The notes under the pieces are model-generated. The model ran no database searches. It was not told where the DNA came from and saw only the letters and a list, made by a program, of their open reading frames with translations. The position numbers and the translations under genes were made by a program. A stretch of DNA of 54,933 nt from a bacterium (lineage in GTDB: Bacteria; JAGOBX01), in contig JAKPEO010000046.1 in NCBI GenBank assembly GCA_029551925.1, positions 1 to 54,933 on the forward strand, written 5' to 3'. This document shows, piece after piece, positions 34,776 through 43,890 of the stretch (position 1 is the stretch's first letter; each line of letters begins with the position of its first letter).

Positions 34776-36182
34776 ATGCCGAAAATTTTATTATTAAATC
34801 TACCGAATAAAACTCCGATTATCAGAAGATATCAGTGCTCATTTAACAGCCATAATTTTTTATTTCCGCCACTTGAACTATTGTATATTGCCGGCTCTTT
34901 AAAAAAAAACGGATTTAATAATTATAAATTAATAGATTGCATCGCTGAAAAAATTAAATTGGAAAAATTATTTAATTTGATAAAAGAGGAAGAACCGAAT
35001 TTTATTATTACTCTCGTTGGTTTTGAAAATTTCGGAGGCGATATTGATAAATTAAAAAAATTAAAGACAAAGTTTTCTAATATTAAGTTTATTTTGTTTG
35101 GTTATTATCCGTCGCTTTTTTATAAAGAAATTATTGAATATGCGGATATTGATTATATTACAGCTGGTGAGCCGGAATATCGAATAATAAATATTCTGAA
35201 AAATGAAAATAATGAATACAATGACGGAGTGCTTTCTAAATATAATATACCTGCAAAATTAGAATATGTTAAATTAAAAAGAATAATGAATTTAGACGAA
35301 TTAGCGTATCCTGATTATTCAATAATAGATGTCAAAAAATACAGCGAGCCGTTTATTGATAAGCCGTTTATTAGCATTTACACATCGCGCGGCTGCGCTT
35401 ATAGATGCTCGTATTGTATTCATAGTTATGGCGAGCATTATATAAAGATGAGCGCTGAAAAAATAATTGAAAAAGTGAAATATTTGTATGAGACCTACAA
35501 ATTTAAAAGTTTGCGGTTTATGGACGATAATTTTACAACTGATAGAAATCATACAAAAAAAATTTGTGAATATTTTATTTCATCAGGGCTAAATAAAAAA
35601 ATCAAATGGACTTGTTTGAGTAGAATAGATTGTCTGGATAAAAATTTGATTGATTTAATGGCAGCTGCTGGCTGTAAAAGAATATATATTGGCATTGAGA
35701 CATTAGATAGCGCAGCGCAAAAGGTATTTAATAAAACATATCAAAATTATGATATTGCAAAAATAAATGAAATTCTGAATTATTTAAAATTGCGGAAAAT
35801 AGAGAGTTTTTCGTTTTTATTAATTGATTATGACGAACCTTCAAAAATCCGCCGGAAAATATCAGAATTTTTAAAATTAAATTTAGATTATATCAGCGTA
35901 TGTAAATTAATAGTATATCCGAATACAGCATTATTTGAAAAATATTACGATAAAATTGAGTTTAATATTTTGCCATATAAAAATAATTTTATAGATAAAA
36001 CTTATGAAAAATCAGCGCTTGAATTAGAAAAATTCGCTATTTGGAAATTTTACACCAAACCGAAAAATATAATTAATGTTTTATTTTTATTTTGTAAATA
36101 TCCGAAACAGACAGCAATTTTAATTTTAAAATTTTTTGTTTATTTTTTTAAAAGATTAGAACATAAACAGGACTTTATTTGA
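34776..36182 (+). CDS. B12-binding domain radical SAM protein (second copy)
   Basis: A 468-residue enzyme with an N-terminal B12-binding domain (FPPLELLYIAGSLKKNGFNN; IKFILFGYYPSLFYKEII) and a radical SAM core with the Cys triad in SRGCAYRCSYC, near residues 206-213. LRFMDDNFTTDRNHT and YIGIETLDSAAQKVF are barrel motifs. The C-terminal 50 residues are hydrophobic and basic, suggesting membrane contact like the enzyme at 6195, to which it is a distant paralogue. No ribosome-binding site is obvious before the ATG. The substrate is unknown. Confidence 0.85.
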   Translation: MPKILLLNLPNKTPIIRRYQCSFNSHNFLFPPLELLYIAGSLKKNGFNNYKLIDCIAEKIKLEKLFNLIKEEEPNFIITLVGFENFGGDIDKLKKLKTKFSNIKFILFGYYPSLFYKEIIEYADIDYITAGEPEYRIINILKNENNEYNDGVLSKYNIPAKLEYVKLKRIMNLDELAYPDYSIIDVKKYSEPFIDKPFISIYTSRGCAYRCSYCIHSYGEHYIKMSAEKIIEKVKYLYETYKFKSLRFMDDNFTTDRNHTKKICEYFISSGLNKKIKWTCLSRIDCLDKNLIDLMAAAGCKRIYIGIETLDSAAQKVFNKTYQNYDIAKINEILNYLKLRKIESFSFLLIDYDEPSKIRRKISEFLKLNLDYISVCKLIVYPNTALFEKYYDKIEFNILPYKNNFIDKTYEKSALELEKFAIWKFYTKPKNIINVLFLFCKYPKQTAILILKFFVYFFKRLEHKQDFI

Positions 36183-36549
36183 AATATATATCGAACAAAA
36201 TTTTTCTGAAAATAATCACAGCTTTTCTAAAATTTTTTGTTAATAGATAATATGCAAACTTAAAAAAAATTAACGGATTTTTAATAATTATTTTTGCGAT
36301 GTCTTAAATAAAATAATTCTTTTATCGAAAAAGAAAAAAAGGTTTTTACAAATGTATAGACAAAAAATCAAAGAATTAAAGATAATTTATCTGTCCGAGT
36401 AATTTTATGTAGATATATTAACCACAAATAAAAATTCAATTATAAACTCTTCATCATCGCCGCACAAACAGAATGTATGTCGCAGCAAATGGTCGGAGTA
36501 TCAGCCACCTTTTGTTTTAGAGTATAATGCAATTTTCATTTTAATTTTT
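36183..36549. other. Intergenic region between converging genes with a GC-richer patch
   Basis: These 367 bases separate the plus-strand radical SAM gene from the end of the second giant gene on the minus strand. Most of it is AT-rich with no gene. A segment at 36448-36515 is much richer in GC than its surroundings and is open on the minus strand for about 30 codons (36440-36535), reading ADTPTICCDIHSVCAAMM in the middle. It has no ribosome-binding site. It could be a remnant or a repeat copy. No canonical terminator was seen. Confidence 0.5.
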
Positions 36550-39500
36550 TTATTTTAAATTTTTTATGAGTATCGAATAGTCGTCTTCTGTCACCCAGCC
36601 GCTGTTGTTAATATCACCTTTAAACGGCGAATCAACTTGTTTGCCGAAATAGTATAATAATATTCCTAAATCTTCAAATGTTATTGCACCTGATTGATTT
36701 AAGTCACCGCCTAATAATTGCTGCTGCGGAAGGTTAATAACTGCCGTCGTGTCAATATAAATATTTGAAATATTGATTGTTTTATAAGCCGGTAGATAAA
36801 TGGTTAGTGAATATGTATTTGGGATAATATTAGAAAATGCAGCATTACCATTAACATCGCTTAATTTTGTATAAGTGTCAGTATTTGAAAAAAGCGTAAA
36901 ACTGCAACTATGATTTACTCTGCCTTCAATGAATATTTGGCAATTTAAAGCATTTGGGAAATAATAATTTACAGTAATCGTATCAAAATATGAACGATTA
37001 AATTTATCGATTAATTTTATTGTGACGCTGTCGGCGATGCCGGATAATTGCGCAGTGCCGCTGAAATTGCCGTTTTGAGAAGTAATTATAAAAATCGAAT
37101 TGAAAATATTATTAACAAAAATTAATACGCTGTCACCAGAATTTGTATTTTGCGTAGTGCCAGAAATAATTATATTTTGAATATATGTATCATATAAATA
37201 AGTATCAGGTAAAATAATTTTTGCTGATATTGGTCCATAATAATTTATAATTCTTGTATCAAATGCCGTATTTCCATTTCCCTTTTCTGCTTTAACTACT
37301 ATCGTATCGCCAAGCCCTGATAATTGCGCAGTGCCAGCCCAAGTATTAGAATTTATTTGATTTACAGACTGCAGGACGTTATTGACAAAAATACTTACTG
37401 TCTCGCCGTTTAGCGCATTTGCCGTTGTGCCAGTTAGTGTTATGATTTGAATATAAGTATCAATATTATTTGTCAGATTAATAAATACATCAATAGCCAT
37501 ATTATCTGTCCAACTGTGAGTGATTGTAGCATTAGTCAAGCCAGAAGAAGAAGCGGTGAATGTTATTGTCTCCGAATATTGATTTTGCGCGGTAATTTGC
37601 GCAAGGCCGTTTGTCAAGTATCCTGTAAGCGGACCATTAGGGATGCCGCTTGCGCTTGTCAAAGTAGCAGATACATATTTTGCTGAGCCGTTATTTGTAA
37701 TTGTGATAAGATTAGTATTATAATTTTTGTCAATATTGTCGTAAGTATCAGTTGCGCTCACTGTTAAAATTAAAGTATCTCCGATATTGGAATAACTTAC
37801 TGACTTTGATAATTTTAGTTTTGTAGCAATTACTGAAATTGTCGAATTGCCAGGCGAATTGACCGTATTATTCAGCGGCAGCAGTCCAGCAATCTCTAAA
37901 TTTACAGCATTCAGATTTAGATAAGCGTCTAATATATTATTATCTTCTACGCTGTTATTCAAATCGTATGTTATAAAAAATCTGCCGCTGTCATTAATAA
38001 TAATCGGCGTATCAAATGAAACTGTGTCAGCGGCAAAATTTGATATGCCGATTAATGTATCAGCTTCAGCGCCTTGAAAACCGATAGCGCCAGAATCTTG
38101 CCATAACTTCACAAATTTTATATCGCTATTGCTTGTATTATTTGAAGTAATGATAATTTTATTTATTGTGTCGGATGTTGATGGACTTGAAATTATAAAA
38201 TCCAAAATTAGAATATTAGTCTCGCCAGCAGCTGCAGCCGTGGCATTTACTATATTTGCCGTGATTGACGCGTTATTAGTAAAATATACTACAGCTGTGT
38301 CGTTAGTTACCAGATAAATTGATGACGGTTGAACTGATACTGTATCAATATTCGCAGCGTCATATATTTGAATAATCGCTTCGCCATTAGACAAATAACC
38401 GGAAGCTTGTGTGTCGCCTGTATCCCAGATGCCTGGCGTTGCTGAACTAATTATCGCGTTCGGCGCATATAAATCAGAAATTGTAATCGTAATGATATTA
38501 TTAAAATCTTTGTCTGTATTGCCAAAATTATCAGTCGCTTTGACTGTAAGTGTAGCATTTTGTCCTACTGATAAAGTATAAACTGCCGGAGATATTGCGA
38601 GTTTTTGCGCTATTACTTCTATTGTTAATTCTCCGCTTGAATTTACGCTTGTTGCATTTTTTATTATACCGCTTGAAAAATACATAGAATTTATTGGTAT
38701 TTCTATATCAATTTTGCTTTTGTCTATTACTGACTGCGCTATATCAATTACGACAAAATATAAATTTGACGATGTCGCTGAAATTACGCTATTTATTGTC
38801 GCTGTAATCGTATTCGCTTGAAAATTATCTGAAAATAATAATGTATCGCCCGCGTCGAAAGTATTGTTCTCGTTATCTAAATAAATGTAAATTGTATTAG
38901 CATAATTATTATTATAAATATTGCTCAGCGCTAAATTTACTAATGTATCAGCTGATGTTTGATTATTTATTACTCGAAATTGATTGACTAAAATATTTTT
39001 TGAATCCGGATAAATAACGGTATTTGATAAATTTATAAGTTGTATTTCTATTGAATCGCTGAGTATTGTCAGCGCTGCGGTAGTGTCAAAATATGTGCGG
39101 CTATCTGATATTGTCAAAGTCTGACCGCCGTAAAAATAGTCATTATGGTCATATACTAAAAATTTATTCGGAGCTAAATCTATCCGCAGCGCGCCTGCTG
39201 ATAAACCATTGTGTTTGCAATAATAAGCGATGGTATTGCCGGCAGTTGCAGTATCTATTACTTGGCTGCCGGAAGTTGATAAAATCTGAAACTCGCTTGT
39301 TGAATCAATATTATTGATATAAAATTTCAAATCAGAAGTTGACGGTATCGCATAAATAAATGCGCTGTCAAAATACAACCGCGTATAGATATTTACTTGA
39401 AATTCGCCGCCTGTGAAAATACTTGATGTATTGAAACTCGTCTGTATTTTTTGCAAGACATTCGGCGATTGTAAAATAGCGCCGGTAGTGCGCAGCGGAA

Positions 39501-42500
39501 AAGCATTGCTTGAATTTGGATTTATACTGACTGTGCAGCTTGCATTCAGATTAGCGTCAACTGCTGAAAAAAACGAAGAATCGCTAATAACTAATTTTAT
39601 ACTATTAATAGCGCTGCTGCTTTTGAAAGTAAACAATATATCTATTTGCTTTGTGTCATTATATCCGATAAATAAATCAGTTAGCGTAATAACAACAGAA
39701 TCAGACGTCGGCATAGTCGTTATATTAGCATAATTTATAGCTGTGCCTGTTTGACGAATGATGATCCTATCTATGATTTGATTGAAATTTATAGGATTAG
39801 CGTTTGTATCTGTAATTGATAATTTTAATGTTTTGAGTTTTATATTTGACGAACCTGCAATCGGATTAACTAATGTTAAATTAGCTAATCTTGTCAATGT
39901 CTGACCGAGCGAGATTTTAGCTGGCGAATAATTAGCGAAATCAATATATAAATCAGTCGCGGGATTAACTGGATTAATTACGCAATATGCTGATTTCATT
40001 AAATTAAATGATTGACCTGATGTCGCTACTACCTCATTTTCTACGCCGACTTCCGTGTCAAATGCTTTGATATATGTTGAATCCGCTATTGAAATTTTAA
40101 AACCTGCGGCTGTGGCGTTCGCTGAAATATCAACTAATATATTTATTGTTTTTGACGATTGCGGCGAAATGATTAAGTTTTCTGTAAGCGCGATATTTAT
40201 TACGCTTCCTGAATTTTCGATGTTTGTTTTTATCGCATAATTTGTTGTGTTGTCTTTGATTGTTATTTTGCTTATCGCTGATGACGGTATTATTCCAGCA
40301 TCGGCATTATTTAATATCGCAAATTTTAGATTTGAAATTTTTGTAGATTTTGTCTGGTTGTCATTATAAAAAGTGAGCGTCGCTAATTCTATATCCTTTT
40401 GACCTTTGTATAAATTTGTGTCTGTGATAGTATTTTGAAAAGCGCAGCGTAGCGGTTCGCCGATGACTAATATTGAATTCGCTTGGATATTTTCTGACGA
40501 TGCAGAATGCTTTTTACGAATAACAGTAAAATTATTTTGTCCCAAATACGCGTCATTAGAAATAAGCGTCGCGGCATTAGGATTAGCGTTGTTTTGCGTG
40601 TCACCATAAATCGCTGTTAGATAGCCACCGTCTGTCATTGCGTCAAATACAATTTGAAAGAATGTGTCCGATACAGAGGTATTTAAAATGCGCAAATTAG
40701 TCGCGCCTTGACTGTCGCTTGATAATCTTACAAAACCTGCTGATGTAGCTAAAATATTTTGAGGATTGCTCCAGCCGTATGGAACAAATATAGTAATAGT
40801 GCACGGTTCAGTAATATTTTCTGCGGCTGTGTATTTTATATAAAAACTATTTTTAGTATTTAACTTTATGCCTGTTGTCGGCGCAGGAGTAATGTTTATA
40901 TTGCCCGGCGCGCCGCTGACATAATTTATTATTTTTAGCGGAGTGGTAGTATCGCTGCGATTGCCTGCTTTGTCAATCGCCACAGCGCCAATATAATTAG
41001 TAGTCGGCGCAGGAGTCTTTAAATATACTTGCGCAGCTGAAAATGTTTTATCTGAATTTATTCGAATATTCGATTGCGTGTATTCTAATGCTGTGCCGCT
41101 TGAATTGCTAAAAGTGTAAACATTAACTAAATACGGATATTCATCATCTACGCTGCCGGTAATGTATGGCGATACAGGATTAGTTGTGACATTATAAGGA
41201 CTGCTTATATTAAGCGCAGGCGCTGCGGGACGCATTGTGTCAATAATAAATTTTTGTGATTCAAATGGTTCAGTAGTAAATCCTGTGCCGAGCGTATCTT
41301 TTGCGCCGGTTATTCGAATAAACGCTTCGCCGTCGTGTCCTTCAGGGATATTGAATATGCCGATGTAGGTATTCATAAAATATGAGTCATAAATGACAGT
41401 AGTTTCATAATTATCAGCAAAAACTATTGTGATATTTGGCAGAATAGAAGTGTCCATTGTTTTATTAAATGATATTACAAGCGTATCATTATTTCCAGCG
41501 CGACAATAATATTTATTCTCGTCAGAAAAATAATTTATATTTGAGCCATATAACGCAAAATTTAAAACATTTGGAGCTGCTCCAGGATCCTCGATGACCA
41601 TAATTAATTCCTGATTTTGCTGTGAAGAATCATTGTCATAAACAATATCAAATCTTATAATACAATTATTTTCCATATCAGAAACCCAGATACATCGATT
41701 GATTTTGTCATAGACAATATGTTCTGCGCGTCCCATTTTACCATAGCCAGAGCCATAACCATTACCAAACGGCATATAACCATTACCGCTCGCTGACGCG
41801 CCTAATAATTGATATGCGTTTGTTGTCAGCCCAAGCGGATTATTATCAAAATATCGCCAGATTTTATATTGTCCGATATTACCGCCTGTGCCGTCGGAAT
41901 TTGTAGTATATAAAACATCAAATTCGTCTATTGCTATACCTGTGTATTCCATTACGCTATCTATAAAAAAACTTGTTGCGCCTGTTGAAGCATTTACTTT
42001 TTTTATAGAATTAGAATTATTTACGGTATTATCAGTCATATCAGGATTAGATATATACGCAAAATTACTTTTTGATTCTACTACCATATCGCATACTACT
42101 GGTTCGCCTTGCGCAGGCGTGGCTACATTATTTTTACCCCAATCTTGATTAGTAAAAATATTTTGATTCACTTCACTATTTAAATTAATTCGTAAGAACC
42201 AAACACGTTCGCTTGAAGTTGTTATCAAATCATCATCATACATTACATATAAATGCGTATCAGTAACAGTAAATCCGCGCAAAGTATATTGCGCTGCATT
42301 GATCGAAAAATTATTACCCCAAGTAGCGTCGATTACCAAACCATTAGAATCGCATTTAATTATTCTGCCATTACCAGCATCGCCAATATATATATATCCA
42401 TTTTTATCTATAGCTAAACCATAAGGGCCTTTGAATTCTGGTTCAGCGCCAACTGTTATGCCATTGCCATATCTTCCTTTTGGCCAGCCAGATTGTTCAA

Positions 42501-43884
42501 TACCGTTAACATCAAATTTATGAATACGGTTATTTCCGTAATCTGCCACATATAAATAACCATAATTATCTACTGCAACATCTTTGGGCATAGATAATGA
42601 TTTTGCTTCGGATTCAATTGTAAATTTTAAACTACCGTTATCAGCGTCAAAACAAACAAGCCGATTATTTTTGCTATCAGCGACCCAAAGATTGCGATTT
42701 ATACTATCAAGCGCAATACCGCAAGGACCGTTAAGCTCAAAATCGCTTGACCATTCAGTATCGCCAAAAATTTCGATATATGTAAGTGTAGTATTATCAT
42801 TCCAGCGATATTTATAAATTTTATTTGTGTCGCTAGCAATAGCAAAAACTATCATACTATCGGCAAAAGTCGTACCTATTGTCAACCCTTGAAAACGTGC
42901 TATATTGTTTTGGACAGTAGTTACACCGCCAGCGCTTGATATTGCTAATATTTTTTTTATTGTCTCATCAGGATTAGCGACTAATACAAAATATGGCGCG
43001 GCAGTTTTACGGAAACGCGAAACTACTATATCCGCTGCTACCTCATAGCCAGTGGCATCGGTATTACCTTGCGCGCTATTAGTAAGATACGAAGCATTCA
43101 AAGCGCCAGTGCTTAATATATATTCCTGTACCCAGATTCTATTACCTGTCGCGTTTTTATCGTCGTCCCAGATAACATAAATATAGGTATCATTAGAATC
43201 TAAACCCCGTAAATAATGTTGCGCTGCAATAAAACCATTTGCTGATATATTTAAAAATGCAGTATTTACTACATTCCCATTTGCATCTAATTTTTGTATT
43301 CTGTTATTACCTTGGTCAGCAACATAAATATTTCCATTTTTATCTACTGTGATTCCGCGCGGTTTATAAAATTCTGGGTCGCCACCAACTACGCCGCCGC
43401 TGCCGATTTTCCCTTTACTCCATAAAAAAGTGCCATTTTTGCTGAATTTTTTTATTGAATGTTTGCCATAGTCAGCAACATAGACATTACCGTAAATATC
43501 TACCGCTAAATCTTGCGGATTTGACATTGATTGGTTTGATTCGATACGCAAGCCTTCAATTAATTGCTGCCGCTGCATTAATTTAGCTTTATATAGACCA
43601 GCAGGCTGTTCTACGCCATTAGTATCAACACCTGTCCAGATATGTGATTTTGCGCCGCTCGTTTGATTGCCTAAATATAAACGATTGATTAATGCGCCGG
43701 TTTCATTATATATTCCTATTACTAAATCGCTATTAATAGATAAATCGTAAGAAATAGTAGTTTGTCCTGCTGCGCCTTGCGCAAATGGATTAGGACTGCA
43801 TTTTAAATTTGTAATATTGCTATAAACTGCTTGTCTGAAAAATAAAACTAATAATATCCAAAAAATAAATTTATTTTTTATCAT
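36550..43884 (-). CDS. Giant secreted NHL-propeller / Ig-repeat protein with dockerin-like C-terminus
   Basis: A 2444-residue exported protein. A signal peptide (1-21) is followed by a FlgD-type Ig domain (about 25-115, SPNPFAQGAAGQ; AGLYKAKL). Two tandem NHL beta-propellers follow (about 120-430 and 430-740; QDLAVDIYGNVYVADYG and KDVAVDNYGYLYVADYG), then a long run of Ig-like and fibronectin-like beta domains, and a carboxypeptidase-regulatory-like domain. The end is a dockerin type I-like domain with two Ca-binding loops (GDLNQSGAITFEDLG and GDINNSGWVTEDDYS). No cohesin is seen in the window. The ATG lies 6 bp after the sister giant gene, so they are cotranscribed. The likely role is surface adhesion or substrate binding; no catalytic domain is evident. 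Confidence 0.82.
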   Translation of the reverse strand: MIKNKFIFWILLVLFFRQAVYSNITNLKCSPNPFAQGAAGQTTISYDLSINSDLVIGIYNETGALINRLYLGNQTSGAKSHIWTGVDTNGVEQPAGLYKAKLMQRQQLIEGLRIESNQSMSNPQDLAVDIYGNVYVADYGKHSIKKFSKNGTFLWSKGKIGSGGVVGGDPEFYKPRGITVDKNGNIYVADQGNNRIQKLDANGNVVNTAFLNISANGFIAAQHYLRGLDSNDTYIYVIWDDDKNATGNRIWVQEYILSTGALNASYLTNSAQGNTDATGYEVAADIVVSRFRKTAAPYFVLVANPDETIKKILAISSAGGVTTVQNNIARFQGLTIGTTFADSMIVFAIASDTNKIYKYRWNDNTTLTYIEIFGDTEWSSDFELNGPCGIALDSINRNLWVADSKNNRLVCFDADNGSLKFTIESEAKSLSMPKDVAVDNYGYLYVADYGNNRIHKFDVNGIEQSGWPKGRYGNGITVGAEPEFKGPYGLAIDKNGYIYIGDAGNGRIIKCDSNGLVIDATWGNNFSINAAQYTLRGFTVTDTHLYVMYDDDLITTSSERVWFLRINLNSEVNQNIFTNQDWGKNNVATPAQGEPVVCDMVVESKSNFAYISNPDMTDNTVNNSNSIKKVNASTGATSFFIDSVMEYTGIAIDEFDVLYTTNSDGTGGNIGQYKIWRYFDNNPLGLTTNAYQLLGASASGNGYMPFGNGYGSGYGKMGRAEHIVYDKINRCIWVSDMENNCIIRFDIVYDNDSSQQNQELIMVIEDPGAAPNVLNFALYGSNINYFSDENKYYCRAGNNDTLVISFNKTMDTSILPNITIVFADNYETTVIYDSYFMNTYIGIFNIPEGHDGEAFIRITGAKDTLGTGFTTEPFESQKFIIDTMRPAAPALNISSPYNVTTNPVSPYITGSVDDEYPYLVNVYTFSNSSGTALEYTQSNIRINSDKTFSAAQVYLKTPAPTTNYIGAVAIDKAGNRSDTTTPLKIINYVSGAPGNINITPAPTTGIKLNTKNSFYIKYTAAENITEPCTITIFVPYGWSNPQNILATSAGFVRLSSDSQGATNLRILNTSVSDTFFQIVFDAMTDGGYLTAIYGDTQNNANPNAATLISNDAYLGQNNFTVIRKKHSASSENIQANSILVIGEPLRCAFQNTITDTNLYKGQKDIELATLTFYNDNQTKSTKISNLKFAILNNADAGIIPSSAISKITIKDNTTNYAIKTNIENSGSVINIALTENLIISPQSSKTINILVDISANATAAGFKISIADSTYIKAFDTEVGVENEVVATSGQSFNLMKSAYCVINPVNPATDLYIDFANYSPAKISLGQTLTRLANLTLVNPIAGSSNIKLKTLKLSITDTNANPINFNQIIDRIIIRQTGTAINYANITTMPTSDSVVITLTDLFIGYNDTKQIDILFTFKSSSAINSIKLVISDSSFFSAVDANLNASCTVSINPNSSNAFPLRTTGAILQSPNVLQKIQTSFNTSSIFTGGEFQVNIYTRLYFDSAFIYAIPSTSDLKFYINNIDSTSEFQILSTSGSQVIDTATAGNTIAYYCKHNGLSAGALRIDLAPNKFLVYDHNDYFYGGQTLTISDSRTYFDTTAALTILSDSIEIQLINLSNTVIYPDSKNILVNQFRVINNQTSADTLVNLALSNIYNNNYANTIYIYLDNENNTFDAGDTLLFSDNFQANTITATINSVISATSSNLYFVVIDIAQSVIDKSKIDIEIPINSMYFSSGIIKNATSVNSSGELTIEVIAQKLAISPAVYTLSVGQNATLTVKATDNFGNTDKDFNNIITITISDLYAPNAIISSATPGIWDTGDTQASGYLSNGEAIIQIYDAANIDTVSVQPSSIYLVTNDTAVVYFTNNASITANIVNATAAAAGETNILILDFIISSPSTSDTINKIIITSNNTSNSDIKFVKLWQDSGAIGFQGAEADTLIGISNFAADTVSFDTPIIINDSGRFFITYDLNNSVEDNNILDAYLNLNAVNLEIAGLLPLNNTVNSPGNSTISVIATKLKLSKSVSYSNIGDTLILTVSATDTYDNIDKNYNTNLITITNNGSAKYVSATLTSASGIPNGPLTGYLTNGLAQITAQNQYSETITFTASSSGLTNATITHSWTDNMAIDVFINLTNNIDTYIQIITLTGTTANALNGETVSIFVNNVLQSVNQINSNTWAGTAQLSGLGDTIVVKAEKGNGNTAFDTRIINYYGPISAKIILPDTYLYDTYIQNIIISGTTQNTNSGDSVLIFVNNIFNSIFIITSQNGNFSGTAQLSGIADSVTIKLIDKFNRSYFDTITVNYYFPNALNCQIFIEGRVNHSCSFTLFSNTDTYTKLSDVNGNAAFSNIIPNTYSLTIYLPAYKTINISNIYIDTTAVINLPQQQLLGGDLNQSGAITFEDLGILLYYFGKQVDSPFKGDINNSGWVTEDDYSILIKNLK

Positions 43885-43890
43885 AAATTT

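Noticed and set aside
36352-36402. A 16-codon frame, MYRQKIKELKIIYLSE, in the 36183-36549 gap
   Set aside because: No ribosome-binding site, very short, and AT-rich like the surrounding DNA; it has no support beyond a start and a stop.
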